Origin: CBDFMG01 sp965221205 [NCBI: bacterium]
GTDB lineage: Bacteria; SM23-31
Assembly: GCA_965221205.1 (NCBI GenBank)
Contig: OZ244870.1
Coordinates: 2,542,001-2,606,000, forward strand
DNA: 64,000 nucleotides
Direction of reading: 5' to 3'
The notes under the pieces were generated by a model, which saw only the letters and a list, made by a program, of their open reading frames with translations, searched no databases and had not been told where the DNA came from. The position numbers and the translations under genes were made by a program. This document shows positions 1-9,183 of this stretch, one piece after another (within the stretch, counting starts at the first letter, position 1; every line of letters begins with the position of its first letter).

Positions 1-1247
1 TAATCCGCTGTTTTCGGTTTTTTGTATGGAAAGTCGGGCAGCGGTTTAGATATTTTTTGATGCAAAACATCAATTTCATCAATATGTTTTATCCGGTTAT
101 CAATTTTTGGTTTAATATTTTGATCCGGTTGGGCATTTAAAGCACTCGCATAATACTGTCTTGCTAAGACAAGATCAAAGTAATGATAAACGTAGATTTC
201 ACCAATCGAAAATAGCGCTTCCGGCACTTTGGGTAGATCTTTTATAGGTCCATCTGCTGTCAGCAGTGAATCGGGAATTTCTATCTGCTCTTGTAAAGGA
301 AGTGGCGCCAATTGAGCGATATAATCAAATTGATCCTGGGTAATGCTGTCAGGATTTAAAATATTCAGTTGTTCAAGTACATAGATCGACTGCTCTAACT
401 CCCCTTTTGATTCCCACAACCCAGCAATTTCAAGCATGACGTCTGTATACCTATCCTTATATTCCCCGTCATACAGAATTAAAGAATACTCTTCAATTGC
501 TCTATCATAATTTCCGGATAATTCAAGACTTTTACCCAATTTGAATCTGCTGTTATAGAGGATGGAAAATGGCGGATCGTAATCATTAACTTTTCTATAC
601 TCTGAGGCGGCTTGCTCATAGTTCTCGAGCATAAAGTAACTTTCGGCAATCATGTTTTGGGCATTGCTTTTCAATTCATTGCTCTTTGATTCGGATACAA
701 GTTGTCTACTTAATTCTATTGCACTTTCATAATCACCACGCTGGAAACGAAGATTTGCGAGACTTAAAAATGCATCTGATTTCAGTTCAGTTTTCACATC
801 TTCGGCGGCAATGATTTCATTTAATTCATATTCAGCAGGCTCAAGCTTGCCTTCATCAATGAGAGTTTTGACGTGCAATGATCGCGCTTCAGGAACTAAT
901 TTACTGTATGGAAAATTGAGAATTAATTCCTGAAATTTGAGTTTTGCGTCTCCGATTTGTCCCATAAAGTAGTAAGACTTCCCTATAATCAGAACGGCAT
1001 CATCGGCCCATCTGCTATTGGGATAGAGTTCCAGAACTCTCGAAGCTTTTGCAATGGCTATGTTAAACGCAGTCACTGCGTTTCCCGGAACGGAAGTCGA
1101 ATTGCTTTTCTCTATAATTTTTAATGCGTTATTATATGACTTTTTGGCATTATAATATGAGTTGTAGTATGCACAGCCTATAAGAATTGTGATTCCTGCA
1201 GATATTACTGTGATGAGATAGATAGGTCTGAAAAAACTGTGTTTCAT
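1..1247 (-). CDS. TPR-repeat lipoprotein (N-terminal part, cut by window edge)
   Basis: The frame is open from an ATG at 1245-1247 to the window edge, so about 415 residues are visible and the C-terminus is missing. The first 25 residues are a lipoprotein signal with a hydrophobic core and the lipobox LIGC, giving Cys25 as the predicted lipidated residue. The rest is helical and rich in TPR-like units (for example YESAIELSRQL, YEQAASEYRKV and YDRAIEEYSLI). Such proteins are periplasm-facing scaffolds related to BamD/YbgF families; the exact partner is not known here. The gene begins 25 bp after the stop of the dead sirtuin gene. No good Shine-Dalgarno sequence is visible, so the start rests on the signal peptide. 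Confidence 0.8.
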   Translation of the reverse strand, partial: MKHSFFRPIYLITVISAGITILIGCAYYNSYYNAKKSYNNALKIIEKSNSTSVPGNAVTAFNIAIAKASRVLELYPNSRWADDAVLIIGKSYYFMGQIGDAKLKFQELILNFPYSKLVPEARSLHVKTLIDEGKLEPAEYELNEIIAAEDVKTELKSDAFLSLANLRFQRGDYESAIELSRQLVSESKSNELKSNAQNMIAESYFMLENYEQAASEYRKVNDYDPPFSILYNSRFKLGKSLELSGNYDRAIEEYSLILYDGEYKDRYTDVMLEIAGLWESKGELEQSIYVLEQLNILNPDSITQDQFDYIAQLAPLPLQEQIEIPDSLLTADGPIKDLPKVPEALFSIGEIYVYHYFDLVLARQYYASALNAQPDQNIKPKIDNRIKHIDEIDVLHQKISKPLPDFPYKKPKTAD

Positions 1248-1272
1248 GTTTTGTCGATAATAGGGTTAACGT

Positions 1273-2003
1273 TTATGATGATACTGATTTTAATAATTCA
1301 GGCAGAATCTCACCTGATTTTCCTTGTATAAATTCATCAGCATAGGGAGTCAATAGAGTCTCTTCAATGTTGATTTCAACAATATAAGCCCCCCTGTTTT
1401 TTGCCCATAACGGCATAGAGGCTGCTGGTTGAACTTGAGCCGAAGTGCCGACTGATAAAAAACCTCTGCACTATTTATTGCCTCATCAGCTTCGCTAAGT
1501 GCTTGTTGTGGTAAGTTTTCTCCGAACCACACCACATCCGGACGGAGCATACCATTGCACTCGGCGTGCTGGGGAATCCTTTTGTCTTCATTCAACTTAA
1601 TTTCAGTATAAATTTCACTGCAAATAAGGCATCTGTTCCTCATGATATTTCCATGAAGCTCTATCGGTTTGCTGCTTCCGGCCCGCATATGCAATCCATC
1701 GACATTTTGTGTAATGAGAGAAAATTGCTGACACACCTTTTCAGGTTCAGCAAGCACATAGTGACCGGGATTGGGCTCAATTTCAATAATGGTTTTTTGC
1801 CGGTGAAGATACCATTCCTATACAAGTTCGTGATTTCTCATAAATGCATCAAAATTTGCAAGCTCTTCCGGTCTTAATTTATTCCAGATACCATCTTCTC
1901 AACGAAAAGTGGGCACCCCACTTTCTGCAGACATACCGGCGCCAGTTAATACAGCAACGGCAGGAGAACTCGAGCACAGATTAATTAATTTGTTGGAAAA
2001 CAT
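1273..2003 (-). pseudogene. cobB: NAD-dependent protein deacetylase (sirtuin, CobB type), inactivated
   Basis: Conceptual translation gives a nearly full-length sirtuin. The NAD-binding start GAGMSAESGVPTFR, the catalytic stretch TQNVDGLHMRAGS with ELHGN, the zinc-site CLIC, RPDVVWFGE and the C-terminal VGTSAQVQPAA are all recognisable. The frame is broken three times: a TGA at 1899-1901 directly after the TFR motif, a TAG at 1818-1820 where a Trp is usual (LV-stop-EWY), and a one-base shift in an A-run near 1457-1462. Intact family members remove acyl groups from protein lysines using NAD. With two nonsense codons plus a frameshift this copy should not make a working enzyme. It sits between the TPR lipoprotein gene and miaA. 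Confidence 0.85.
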
Positions 2004-2153
2004 GTTATCTATTAAATTCTTTTATGAAAGAAAAGTTTCAAATCGATTTGGTCTGCACTATTGCTTCGCCAGATATGAAATAAAATAGTAATTATTGCTT
2101 GCTATTAACGTTTCTTAAAATTATCATTGAAGTTATTGGGAATATGGCACGAA

Positions 2154-3101
2154 TTAATTCGACTTGCCCACGCTAGTCTGGATATGTTGTGAGATTTCGT
2201 CAATAATCCCTTGAAGCACCTGCTCATTCCCTTCATTAACATCAATCCATTGAACATTTTCCATTTTTTTAAACCATGTAATTTGCCGTTTTGCAAAATT
2301 TCTTGTTCGTCTCTGGATTGTTTCTCGTACTTCTGTTTTGGTAATTTCTCCCTTTAAATAGAGGATGGCTTCATGATAACCGTATGTTTTCAAAGCGTTC
2401 AACTCAGGTGAATAATCCTTGTCCAATAATTGCTTTGTTTCATTGATCAGTCCTTTATCGAGCATAGTATCTACTCTTACGTTGATGCGATTATAGAGGT
2501 GTTGCCGTTTCATGTGTAAACCGAAGAGAAGAGCATCAAAATATTCTTGTGATTTTGAATCTTTCCAATGCTGGCTAAGCGGTTTTTCTGTTACGTTAAA
2601 GACCTCAAGACCTCTTACGATTCTTTGGGCGTCATTTTTTGATATTTTAGCTGCATATTCCTGATCGACAAGAAATAATTCATTATATAGTTTCTCGGTC
2701 CCTTCTGTTTTAATACGGTTTTGAAAAGCATGTTTCACTTCAATATCTTTTTCGATCTCGTCAAAGAATCCGTAAAGAATCGATTGAATGTAGAGGCCTG
2801 AACCGCCCACTATTATAGGCAGTTTATTGCGTGAAATAATATCATCGGCTTTTTTTCTAACGTCTTTGCCGAACTGACCTGCATTATAATACTCGTCAGG
2901 CTCGAGGATATTAATAAAATGGTGTGGAATTTGACGAAGATATTCGGATGGAGGTTTATCTGTCCCAATGTCCATAAACCGGTACATCTGGCGTGAATCT
3001 GCTGAAATTATTTCTCCATTGAAATGCTTGGCAATGCGAACACCAATATCAGTTTTTCCAACTCCAGTGGGGCCAATGAAAAAAACAGCTTTTCTTTGCA
3101 C
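2154..3101 (-). CDS. miaA: tRNA dimethylallyltransferase MiaA
   Basis: This 315-residue protein is the usual length for MiaA, which attaches a dimethylallyl group to A37 of tRNAs reading codons that begin with U. The N-terminal P-loop GPTGVGKT (residues 10-17) is followed by the family signature ISADSRQMYRFMDIGTDKP (about 32-50). PIIVGGSGLYIQSIL (about residues 95-109) and the C-terminal RRTRNFAKRQITWFK are also typical. The gene is intact, unlike the sirtuin gene downstream of it. It lies about 100 bp downstream of tRNA-Arg on the same strand and may share a transcript with folD and the tRNA. Confidence 0.96.
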   Translation of the reverse strand: MQRKAVFFIGPTGVGKTDIGVRIAKHFNGEIISADSRQMYRFMDIGTDKPPSEYLRQIPHHFINILEPDEYYNAGQFGKDVRKKADDIISRNKLPIIVGGSGLYIQSILYGFFDEIEKDIEVKHAFQNRIKTEGTEKLYNELFLVDQEYAAKISKNDAQRIVRGLEVFNVTEKPLSQHWKDSKSQEYFDALLFGLHMKRQHLYNRINVRVDTMLDKGLINETKQLLDKDYSPELNALKTYGYHEAILYLKGEITKTEVRETIQRRTRNFAKRQITWFKKMENVQWIDVNEGNEQVLQGIIDEISQHIQTSVGKSN

Positions 3102-3207
3102 GATATATGGCTAAAAATGAAAGTTTTGAATAAGATTTAATTTAAAATAATTGAGGAAAAATAATCTGTAAATTAATGCTATTTTGATAAATAAACATAT
3201 AAAATGG

Positions 3208-3279
3208 TACGCCCGGAAGGAGTCGAACCTTCATCCCTGGATCCGGAATCCAGTACTCTATCCATTGAGCTACGGGCGC
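3208..3279 (-). tRNA. tRNA-Arg (anticodon CCG)
   Basis: The minus strand folds into a cloverleaf. The acceptor arm GCGCCCG pairs with CGGGCGT (one G-U pair). The anticodon arm CTGGA/TCCAG carries the loop TTCCGGA, giving anticodon CCG, and the T arm has GGTTCGACTCC. No CCA is encoded. It lies 5 bp downstream of folD, so it is probably co-transcribed with folD. Confidence 0.93.
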
Positions 3280-3284
3280 ATGAC

Positions 3285-4163
3285 TTACCGGGTAGATATC
3301 TCTGCCGAAAGAGTTGTGTTATGAAGCAGCATAGTAATTGTCATTGGGCCCACGCCTTTTGGGACAGGAGATATTGCTTCAACAATCGGTTCTACTTCAT
3401 CAAATTCAACATCGCCAACAATTTTATATCCTCTTTCACACGTTGAATCTGTTACCCTGTTTACTCCGACATCGATAACAACAGCGCCTTCTTTCACCAT
3501 ATCACCTGTTATAAACCCGGGGACACCAATTGCAGCTATAAGAATATCTGCACTTTTAGTAATAGTGTGAAGATTGTTCGTTCGCGAATGGCATACCGTT
3601 ACAGTAGCATTCGCACGGCTGTTCTTTTGCATCAAAAGAGCGGCTAACGGCTTACCGACAATCGTACTCCTGCCGACGATAACGACATGTTTACTTTCGG
3701 GACTATAACCGGACCTGATTAACATTTCTATGACGCCCAGCGGCGTACAAGGAACAAATCCTTCCTGCCCGATCAATAGTTTGCCTACATTATCCGGATG
3801 AAAGCCATCAACATCTTTATGAGGAACTATTCTGCCGAAAATATACGGTTCGTCCATACCGTCGGGTAACGGATGCTGAATAAGAATCCCATGGGTTTTC
3901 GAGTCATTATTATACTCTTCAAGACATTGCAAAACTTTATCTTGAGAACTACTTACTGAAAGCTTTTGTGTTGAGGTATATATCCCAGCTTTCGCACATG
4001 CTTTCTCTTTCATGCCTACATAAACTTGAGAAGCAGGATCATCACCAACGAGTATAACACCCAGGCCTGGCGTTATGCCTTGTTGCGAAAGCCTTGCAAT
4101 CCGTTGTGCAATTTCTTCACGGATTATTACGCTTATTTCAGTACCATTCAGTATCTTAGCCAT
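3285..4163 (-). CDS. folD: Bifunctional methylenetetrahydrofolate dehydrogenase / methenyl-THF cyclohydrolase FolD
   Basis: This 292-residue cytoplasmic enzyme interconverts 5,10-methylene-, methenyl- and 10-formyl-tetrahydrofolate, supplying one-carbon units for purines and formyl-Met-tRNA. The N-terminal domain has YVGMKEKACAKAGI with the catalytic Lys, and the folate-site motif appears as IQHPLPDGMD. The Rossmann part has PCTPLGVIEML and VIVGRSTIVGKPLAALLM. The C-terminus has the family motif PVPKGVGPMTITMLL. The length is normal and no lesions are seen. It follows rny by about 60 bp on the same strand and is followed immediately by tRNA-Arg. Its product would feed PurN/PurH, encoded at the other end of the window. 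Confidence 0.97.
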   Translation of the reverse strand: MAKILNGTEISVIIREEIAQRIARLSQQGITPGLGVILVGDDPASQVYVGMKEKACAKAGIYTSTQKLSVSSSQDKVLQCLEEYNNDSKTHGILIQHPLPDGMDEPYIFGRIVPHKDVDGFHPDNVGKLLIGQEGFVPCTPLGVIEMLIRSGYSPESKHVVIVGRSTIVGKPLAALLMQKNSRANATVTVCHSRTNNLHTITKSADILIAAIGVPGFITGDMVKEGAVVIDVGVNRVTDSTCERGYKIVGDVEFDEVEPIVEAISPVPKGVGPMTITMLLHNTTLSAEISTR

Positions 4164-4222
4164 ATTAGAGACTACACTTTTTCACTTATATATTGATCAA
4201 TAACAATTATCTGTCAGAGGCT

Positions 4223-5785
4223 TTATTTCGCATATTCTACTGCTCGTAACTCTCGAATGACAGTTACTTTGATTTGTCCAGGATACTCCATGTCATTCTC
4301 AATTTTTTCGGCAATGTCCTGGGCTAATTTAAATATCTTGACATCGTCAGTACTGCCCGGTTCAACCAATACTCTAATTTCCCTGCCAGCTTGAATTGCA
4401 TACGAACTTTGTACTCCGTCAAACGAAGTTGCGACTTCTTCAAGCTTTACAAGTCTTTTAATGTAATTTTCAAGGGTTTCTCTGCGTGCACCAGGACGGG
4501 ATCCCGAAATGGCATCGGCAGCCTGCACAAGTACCGATATTGGTGTTGTAAACGGCTCGTCTTCATGATGTGATGCAATAGCATTCAAAACAATAGGTCC
4601 TTCATTGTATTTCTTTGCGAGCTCAACTCCTATCTGGACATGCGTACCTTCAGTATCTTTATCAACAGCTTTACCAATATCGTGAAACAAACCTGCTCTT
4701 TTTGCTACATTTGCATCAAAACCGAGTTCAGCAGCCATCAGTCCGGTTAACAGACCAACTTCAACGACATGTTTCAGTACATTTTGACCGTAACTTGTCC
4801 TGTATTTCAGTTTTCCGAGTAATTTGATTAGCTCAGGGTGAACTTTGTTAATCCCCAGTTCTTCCAACGCTTCCTTCCCTGCCTCAAGAATGATATCTTC
4901 CATTTCCTCTTGGGATTTTACAACGGATTCTTCAATTCTACCTGGATGAATACGTCCATCTGATATCAATCTTTCAAGGGACATTTTTGCTATTTCACGC
5001 CGCATTGGATCAAAACCTGATAACACGACTGCTTCAGGTGTATCATCTATAATAACCTGGATGCCGGTAGCAAGCTCAAATGATCGGATATTACGCCCTT
5101 CACGGCCGATTATTCTACCTTTCATTTCTTCACTCGGAAGGTTTACTACTGATACGGTTGTCTCAGCAGAGTGATCTGCTGCTGATCTCTGAATAGCAGA
5201 TACTACGATTTTCTGAGCTTCCCGTTTTGCATTAAGCTGAGCTTCTTCTTTGTGTTCTTTAATTTGTTGAGCAATTTCTTCTTTTGCCTTCTCCATAAGA
5301 TTATCCATGAGGATTTTTTTGGCTTCATCTGCAGACATCCTTGCAACCTTTTCCAATTGTGCTGTCTGTTCGGCCAACAGATTTTCTAATTTAATTCGTT
5401 CTTCATTAAGATTTCTATCCCGTTCCTGAAGATCTTTCTCGTAGGAATAAATTTCTTTCTCTTTTTTCTTAACTAAGTCACCTTTGCGTTCAATGCTATT
5501 TTCCTTGTACATCAATGACTTTTCCAAGCGCTCAAGATCGATATGCTTCGTCTTGCTTTCTTGTTCAAATTGCTGCTTTAGTTTATACCATTCATCCTTT
5601 ATTTCAAGCTCTTTTTCACGTTTAATGTTGTGCGCTTCTTTTTTAGCGCTTTCCAATATTTTATCGGCTTGATGTTTTGCATTTGCTAATTTATTTTTAC
5701 CGATACGGGTACTAATAATCCAGCCTGTAACGAATGCCGCATTGATGGCGAGAATTACACTAAACAGCGTTACTATATTTATCAT
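4223..5785 (-). CDS. rny: Ribonuclease Y
   Basis: This 520-residue membrane-anchored endoribonuclease initiates mRNA decay. The order of domains is classical: an N-terminal transmembrane helix (residues 1-25), a long coiled coil rich in Lys and Glu (about 30-200), a KH RNA-binding domain with [15 protein letters not shown] (about 220-235), and an HD phosphohydrolase domain with [11 protein letters not shown] (about 369-379) and IASHHED. The C-terminus matches the family ([13 protein letters not shown]). A GGAGG sequence lies about 10 bases upstream of the chosen ATG. The gene is intact and lies downstream of zapA and the structured RNA candidate. Confidence 0.97.
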   Translation of the reverse strand: MINIVTLFSVILAINAAFVTGWIISTRIGKNKLANAKHQADKILESAKKEAHNIKREKELEIKDEWYKLKQQFEQESKTKHIDLERLEKSLMYKENSIERKGDLVKKKEKEIYSYEKDLQERDRNLNEERIKLENLLAEQTAQLEKVARMSADEAKKILMDNLMEKAKEEIAQQIKEHKEEAQLNAKREAQKIVVSAIQRSAADHSAETTVSVVNLPSEEMKGRIIGREGRNIRSFELATGIQVIIDDTPEAVVLSGFDPMRREIAKMSLERLISDGRIHPGRIEESVVKSQEEMEDIILEAGKEALEELGINKVHPELIKLLGKLKYRTSYGQNVLKHVVEVGLLTGLMAAELGFDANVAKRAGLFHDIGKAVDKDTEGTHVQIGVELAKKYNEGPIVLNAIASHHEDEPFTTPISVLVQAADAISGSRPGARRETLENYIKRLVKLEEVATSFDGVQSSYAIQAGREIRVLVEPGSTDDVKIFKLAQDIAEKIENDMEYPGQIKVTVIRELRAVEYAK

Positions 5786-5864
5786 TTCATTATACCTCCA
5801 TTATGTAACTCAGAAAGGCATTTTCAGGCATAAAAAAATCCCTGTAATATTAGTGCCAATTTAA

Positions 5865-5986
5865 AAGAACCTGTGTTTGAAACAGCTGGGTGTCAGCCTA
5901 AACGCATTTTACGTCCACGTCGAACAAGAGAGGCATGTAATTAACGCCCAGAGCATGACTCCCTATATGATTTAGTGTTGGTTCTT
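5865..5986 (-). ncRNA. Structured RNA candidate, 6S (SsrS)-like, between zapA and rny
   Basis: The roughly 290-base gap between zapA and rny has no ORF but can fold on the minus strand into one long, interrupted rod. The ends pair as AAGAACC (5980-5986) with GGTTCTT (5865-5871). Inside this, CTGGG (5946-5952 area) can pair with CCCAG near 5885, and GCCT with AGGC further in, leaving unpaired internal regions. A rod about 120 nt long with a central bubble is the known 6S RNA architecture. In Proteobacteria the 6S gene lies directly downstream of zapA, the same synteny as here. The fold and context are what I see; the 6S identity is inference. Confidence 0.45.
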
Positions 5987-6076
5987 AAAAAGTGAAACAC
6001 CAAATAAAACAGAGATTAAAATTGATACTATCAGAATTTCCCTATTTATACTATAATTAAAAATGTGCTCCTTATT

Positions 6077-6373
6077 TTATTCTTCTAAATCCAAGATTAT
6101 ACGGCTTACTTTTTCATTTAAACCTTGCGATTTTTCATTCAATGTATTGAGAATATTGGATTTTTCCTCTCGCTCTTTGTATAGTTCATCTGCAATATTA
6201 AGCGCAGCCAAAATTGCTATTTTTAAATTTGATTTTATCGTAAGGCTTTTTTCAATTTCTATCATTTTGTTGTTGACATAATTTGCCACATCTTGGATAT
6301 AGGTTACATCTGTATCCCCTTTTATAGGATATTCAGAACCGAAAATATTTACTTTTACAACGTTTCTTTGCAT
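6077..6373 (-). CDS. zapA: Cell division protein ZapA
   Basis: This 98-residue ZapA-family protein has a short beta-rich N-terminus (VKVNIFGSEYPIKGDTDVTYIQ, shortened: VNIFGSEYPIKGD) followed by a helical dimerisation region (YVNNKMIEIEKSL, then NLKIAILAALNIADELYKE) and a C-terminal coiled coil. ZapA stabilises the FtsZ ring by cross-linking protofilaments. Length and motif order fit the family. It follows the small coiled-coil gene in the pheT operon direction, and the structured RNA candidate lies immediately downstream. Confidence 0.92.
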   Translation of the reverse strand: MQRNVVKVNIFGSEYPIKGDTDVTYIQDVANYVNNKMIEIEKSLTIKSNLKIAILAALNIADELYKEREEKSNILNTLNEKSQGLNEKVSRIILDLEE

Positions 6374-6482
6374 AAATATGAGAAAAATAAAATAGTGAGC
6401 TTAACCTGCAATAAATTAAATTCTGATTTAATTCGACATTTGAACGTTATATAAATTGTTTAGGTGATGCCTGTTAATTTGT

Positions 6483-6776
6483 TTAAGATACCTCCGTTAC
6501 TGCTTGTCTTAAATGGTTCAATTTTACGAGTGCATTATTAATACTATTGCGTAAAAATTCGTATTGTGTTAAAGTTAATTCTTTTTTTTGAATATTATCC
6601 TGAACCGGAGCAATTGCCTCGGTCTGGTTGGTATTGTTTACTGATTGAATTTGAATAGTTAGTTGTTCGTTATTTTCCTGTAACCTTCTGTTTTCCTCCT
6701 TTAATTGGCTAACCAGATCTGAGATTTTATCGATCTGGATTTCCAAGCTGTTATAAAACTCAATCTCTTTTTCCAT
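6483..6776 (-). CDS. Small coiled-coil protein upstream of zapA (ZapB-like in form)
   Basis: This is a 97-residue, almost entirely helical protein with a long coiled coil (ISDLVSQLKEENRRLQENN) and a Gln/Asn-rich middle. A longer start at 6797 would overlap pheT by 17 bp. I prefer the ATG at 6774-6776 (MEKEIEFYN), which lies 4 bp after the pheT stop. It sits between pheT and zapA, so a role in division with ZapA is possible. ZapB of Enterobacteria is likewise a short pure coiled coil, but I see no diagnostic sequence match. The function is inferred from size, form and position only. Confidence 0.7.
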   Translation of the reverse strand: MEKEIEFYNSLEIQIDKISDLVSQLKEENRRLQENNEQLTIQIQSVNNTNQTEAIAPVQDNIQKKELTLTQYEFLRNSINNALVKLNHLRQAVTEVS

Positions 6777-6780
6777 AGAG

Positions 6781-9168
6781 TTATCGCCGAATATCAATAG
6801 AATGTTTAGACTTTACAACATTGATGATGGTGTCGATGACACTTTCCACATCTTCGTCAACTAAACTTCTGTCATTAGCAAAAAATTTAAATGACAATCG
6901 GACACTTCTGTAACGTTCCGGAATGGGACCGCCCTGAAAAACATCTTCAACCGATATTGATTTAAGTAAATCGTTGTTTATTCCACTTATAGTATGGATT
7001 AATCCCTGAACCGGTGTGGTATCCGGTATGACAAATGCCAGCTCTCTTTTTGCAGGTGGATATTTTGAAAATGGTTTAAAATGATTCTCTTCAAATAAAT
7101 GCTTTAAAAGCGGTTCCGCATGCAATTCGAAAATAAATACAGGTTCGTTGAAAGAAACAGCCAAGCTGTTGTTTCGGTATTGTCCGAAAAAGCCGAGTGT
7201 TTTGTCGCCCGATTTTATTGTGCTGACACTCTCTAAGTATAAATTATCATAAGAAATAAATTCAATTATGTCAAGTGAAATCTTCCTGAGAAAGCCGCTC
7301 AAAATCCCCTTAATTGTAAATAAATCGACGGGTACCTCAGTCCGGTTGTCCCATGATGGTAATGATTGCTGACCATAGATCACCCCTGCCAGAGAGTGAG
7401 TTTCACCATGTATTTTTTTATCCAACAATGTACTGCCGTATATTTTACCAAGCTCGAATATACGAAGGTTATCTACATCCCTGTTCCGATTGAATAAAGC
7501 CGTTTGTAGTAAACCGGGAATCAGACTCGGACGCATGAGACTATATTCGGGAGAAATTGGATTTTTTAAAATAACAGGTCTTCCCCGATCAAGAAAGTGT
7601 TCGTGCAATTGTGCCTCAATCATAGAGTAATTATAAACCTCCATGAAGCCTAATTCTGTCATGTGTGATCTTAAACGTGATAATGCATGTGTTTGGGGAT
7701 TTTTGATATCTCGTAGCTGAACTACAGCTTTTTGTCGGGGTTCAATTTTATCTAACCTGCTAATTCGAAAAACTTCCTCAATGAGATCTATTTCTCTATT
7801 AAGATCATGCCGGAATGTCGGTATGGTACACTGAATCTTTTCTTTCCCAGATAATTTCGTATCGAGTTCAAGACTTTTCAATGATTTTTCAATATGATTA
7901 TTCGAAAAATTGGTACCAAGAACTGAGTTAAGTCGCTTTGTTCTCATCAGCACTTTGTGTGTACTGGATTTTTTTGGGTATGTGTTATAAAAAGGTTTGT
8001 GTATCTGTCCTGGTGAAATTGATAAAATCAAAGAACAGAGTTTTTCCAACGCCGTCATCGTGAAATTAGGATCCATTCCCCGTTCAAATCGGCGCGATGC
8101 TTCGGTATAAAGATCTAAGTACTTAGTACTGTTACGAATATTGATCGGATCAAAATATGCACTTTCAAGTAGTATGTCTTGAGTGCCATCGCTGATTTCC
8201 GAATTTAAACCACCCATTATTCCACCAATCGCAACCGGTTTTTTTGCATCGCAAATCATTATAACATCTTCATTGAGCACTCTTTGCACATTATCAAGAG
8301 TGATGAATTGCTGCTTTTTTTTCGCAGTCTTAACAACGATTTTATTTCCATCTAAATGATTAAGATCAAATGCATGGAGCGGTTGTCCAAGCTCAACAAG
8401 ACAATAATTGGTAGCATCAACAATGTTGTTTATTGGTCGAATTCCTGCAGCAAATAGACGCTGTTGTATAATAAACGGCGATGGTTTTGTCTTGATTCCG
8501 GTAATAATTGCGCCACAGTAGCGCGGACACTTTTCGGGGTCAATGATATCTATAGAAAAGTCAAAATCTTCATTATATTTTCCACGGGGTAGTTTTATGT
8601 CGAAAGATTTTAGCTTTTTTCTACTGAGAGCAGCTATTTCACGGGCAAGCCCTCTAACACTCATACAATCCGGTCTGTTGGAATTAATAAAAATATCGAA
8701 AACGGTATCATCTTGAAACTCAAGCGGTATAAAAGTGCTGCCCGGTTTGAATTGTTTGGACAACTCCATAACGGTATCAGCTTTTTGCGATATACCAAGC
8801 TCCTTCTCGGAGCATATCATACCACTTGATTCAACACACCGGATTTTAGCTCTTTTAATTTCTAATCCTGAAGGCAGCTGTGAACCAGGTAAAACCACAG
8901 GTACTCTTAGGCCTTTTTTTACATTCGGCGCACCGCAGACGATCTGCTCAGTCCTGCCACCAAGGTTCACCTGACATATTGAAAGATGTGTCGAACTGGG
9001 GTGAGATTTGATTTGATCAATTATTCCAATTACTATTTTTCCAAAAAGCGGAGGTATTGGACCTATTGATTCTACTTCCGACCCAGAGAGGGTCAGTTTC
9101 TCAGCAAGTTCTTCCGGCGACCAGGGTATATCGACATATTCTTGCAGCCATTTGTAGGTTACTTTCAT
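6781..9168 (-). CDS. pheT: Phenylalanyl-tRNA synthetase beta subunit
   Basis: This 795-residue protein pairs with PheS in the alpha2-beta2 synthetase that charges tRNA-Phe. Visible domains in order are an N-terminal part starting MKVTYKWLQEYVDIPWSPEE, a tRNA-binding OB domain (about 40-150), the B3/B4 editing domain (with INNIVDATNYCLVELGQPLHAFD), the B5 domain, the catalytic-like core, and a C-terminal ferredoxin-fold anticodon-binding domain (KYPPAKRELAFVIPD to the end). The length is normal and there are no lesions. It follows pheS by 15 bp and belongs to the thrS-infC-rpmI-rplT-pheS-pheT gene string. Confidence 0.97.
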   Translation of the reverse strand: MKVTYKWLQEYVDIPWSPEELAEKLTLSGSEVESIGPIPPLFGKIVIGIIDQIKSHPSSTHLSICQVNLGGRTEQIVCGAPNVKKGLRVPVVLPGSQLPSGLEIKRAKIRCVESSGMICSEKELGISQKADTVMELSKQFKPGSTFIPLEFQDDTVFDIFINSNRPDCMSVRGLAREIAALSRKKLKSFDIKLPRGKYNEDFDFSIDIIDPEKCPRYCGAIITGIKTKPSPFIIQQRLFAAGIRPINNIVDATNYCLVELGQPLHAFDLNHLDGNKIVVKTAKKKQQFITLDNVQRVLNEDVIMICDAKKPVAIGGIMGGLNSEISDGTQDILLESAYFDPINIRNSTKYLDLYTEASRRFERGMDPNFTMTALEKLCSLILSISPGQIHKPFYNTYPKKSSTHKVLMRTKRLNSVLGTNFSNNHIEKSLKSLELDTKLSGKEKIQCTIPTFRHDLNREIDLIEEVFRISRLDKIEPRQKAVVQLRDIKNPQTHALSRLRSHMTELGFMEVYNYSMIEAQLHEHFLDRGRPVILKNPISPEYSLMRPSLIPGLLQTALFNRNRDVDNLRIFELGKIYGSTLLDKKIHGETHSLAGVIYGQQSLPSWDNRTEVPVDLFTIKGILSGFLRKISLDIIEFISYDNLYLESVSTIKSGDKTLGFFGQYRNNSLAVSFNEPVFIFELHAEPLLKHLFEENHFKPFSKYPPAKRELAFVIPDTTPVQGLIHTISGINNDLLKSISVEDVFQGGPIPERYRSVRLSFKFFANDRSLVDEDVESVIDTIINVVKSKHSIDIRR

Positions 9169-9183
9169 TTCTACCTTCTTCGA

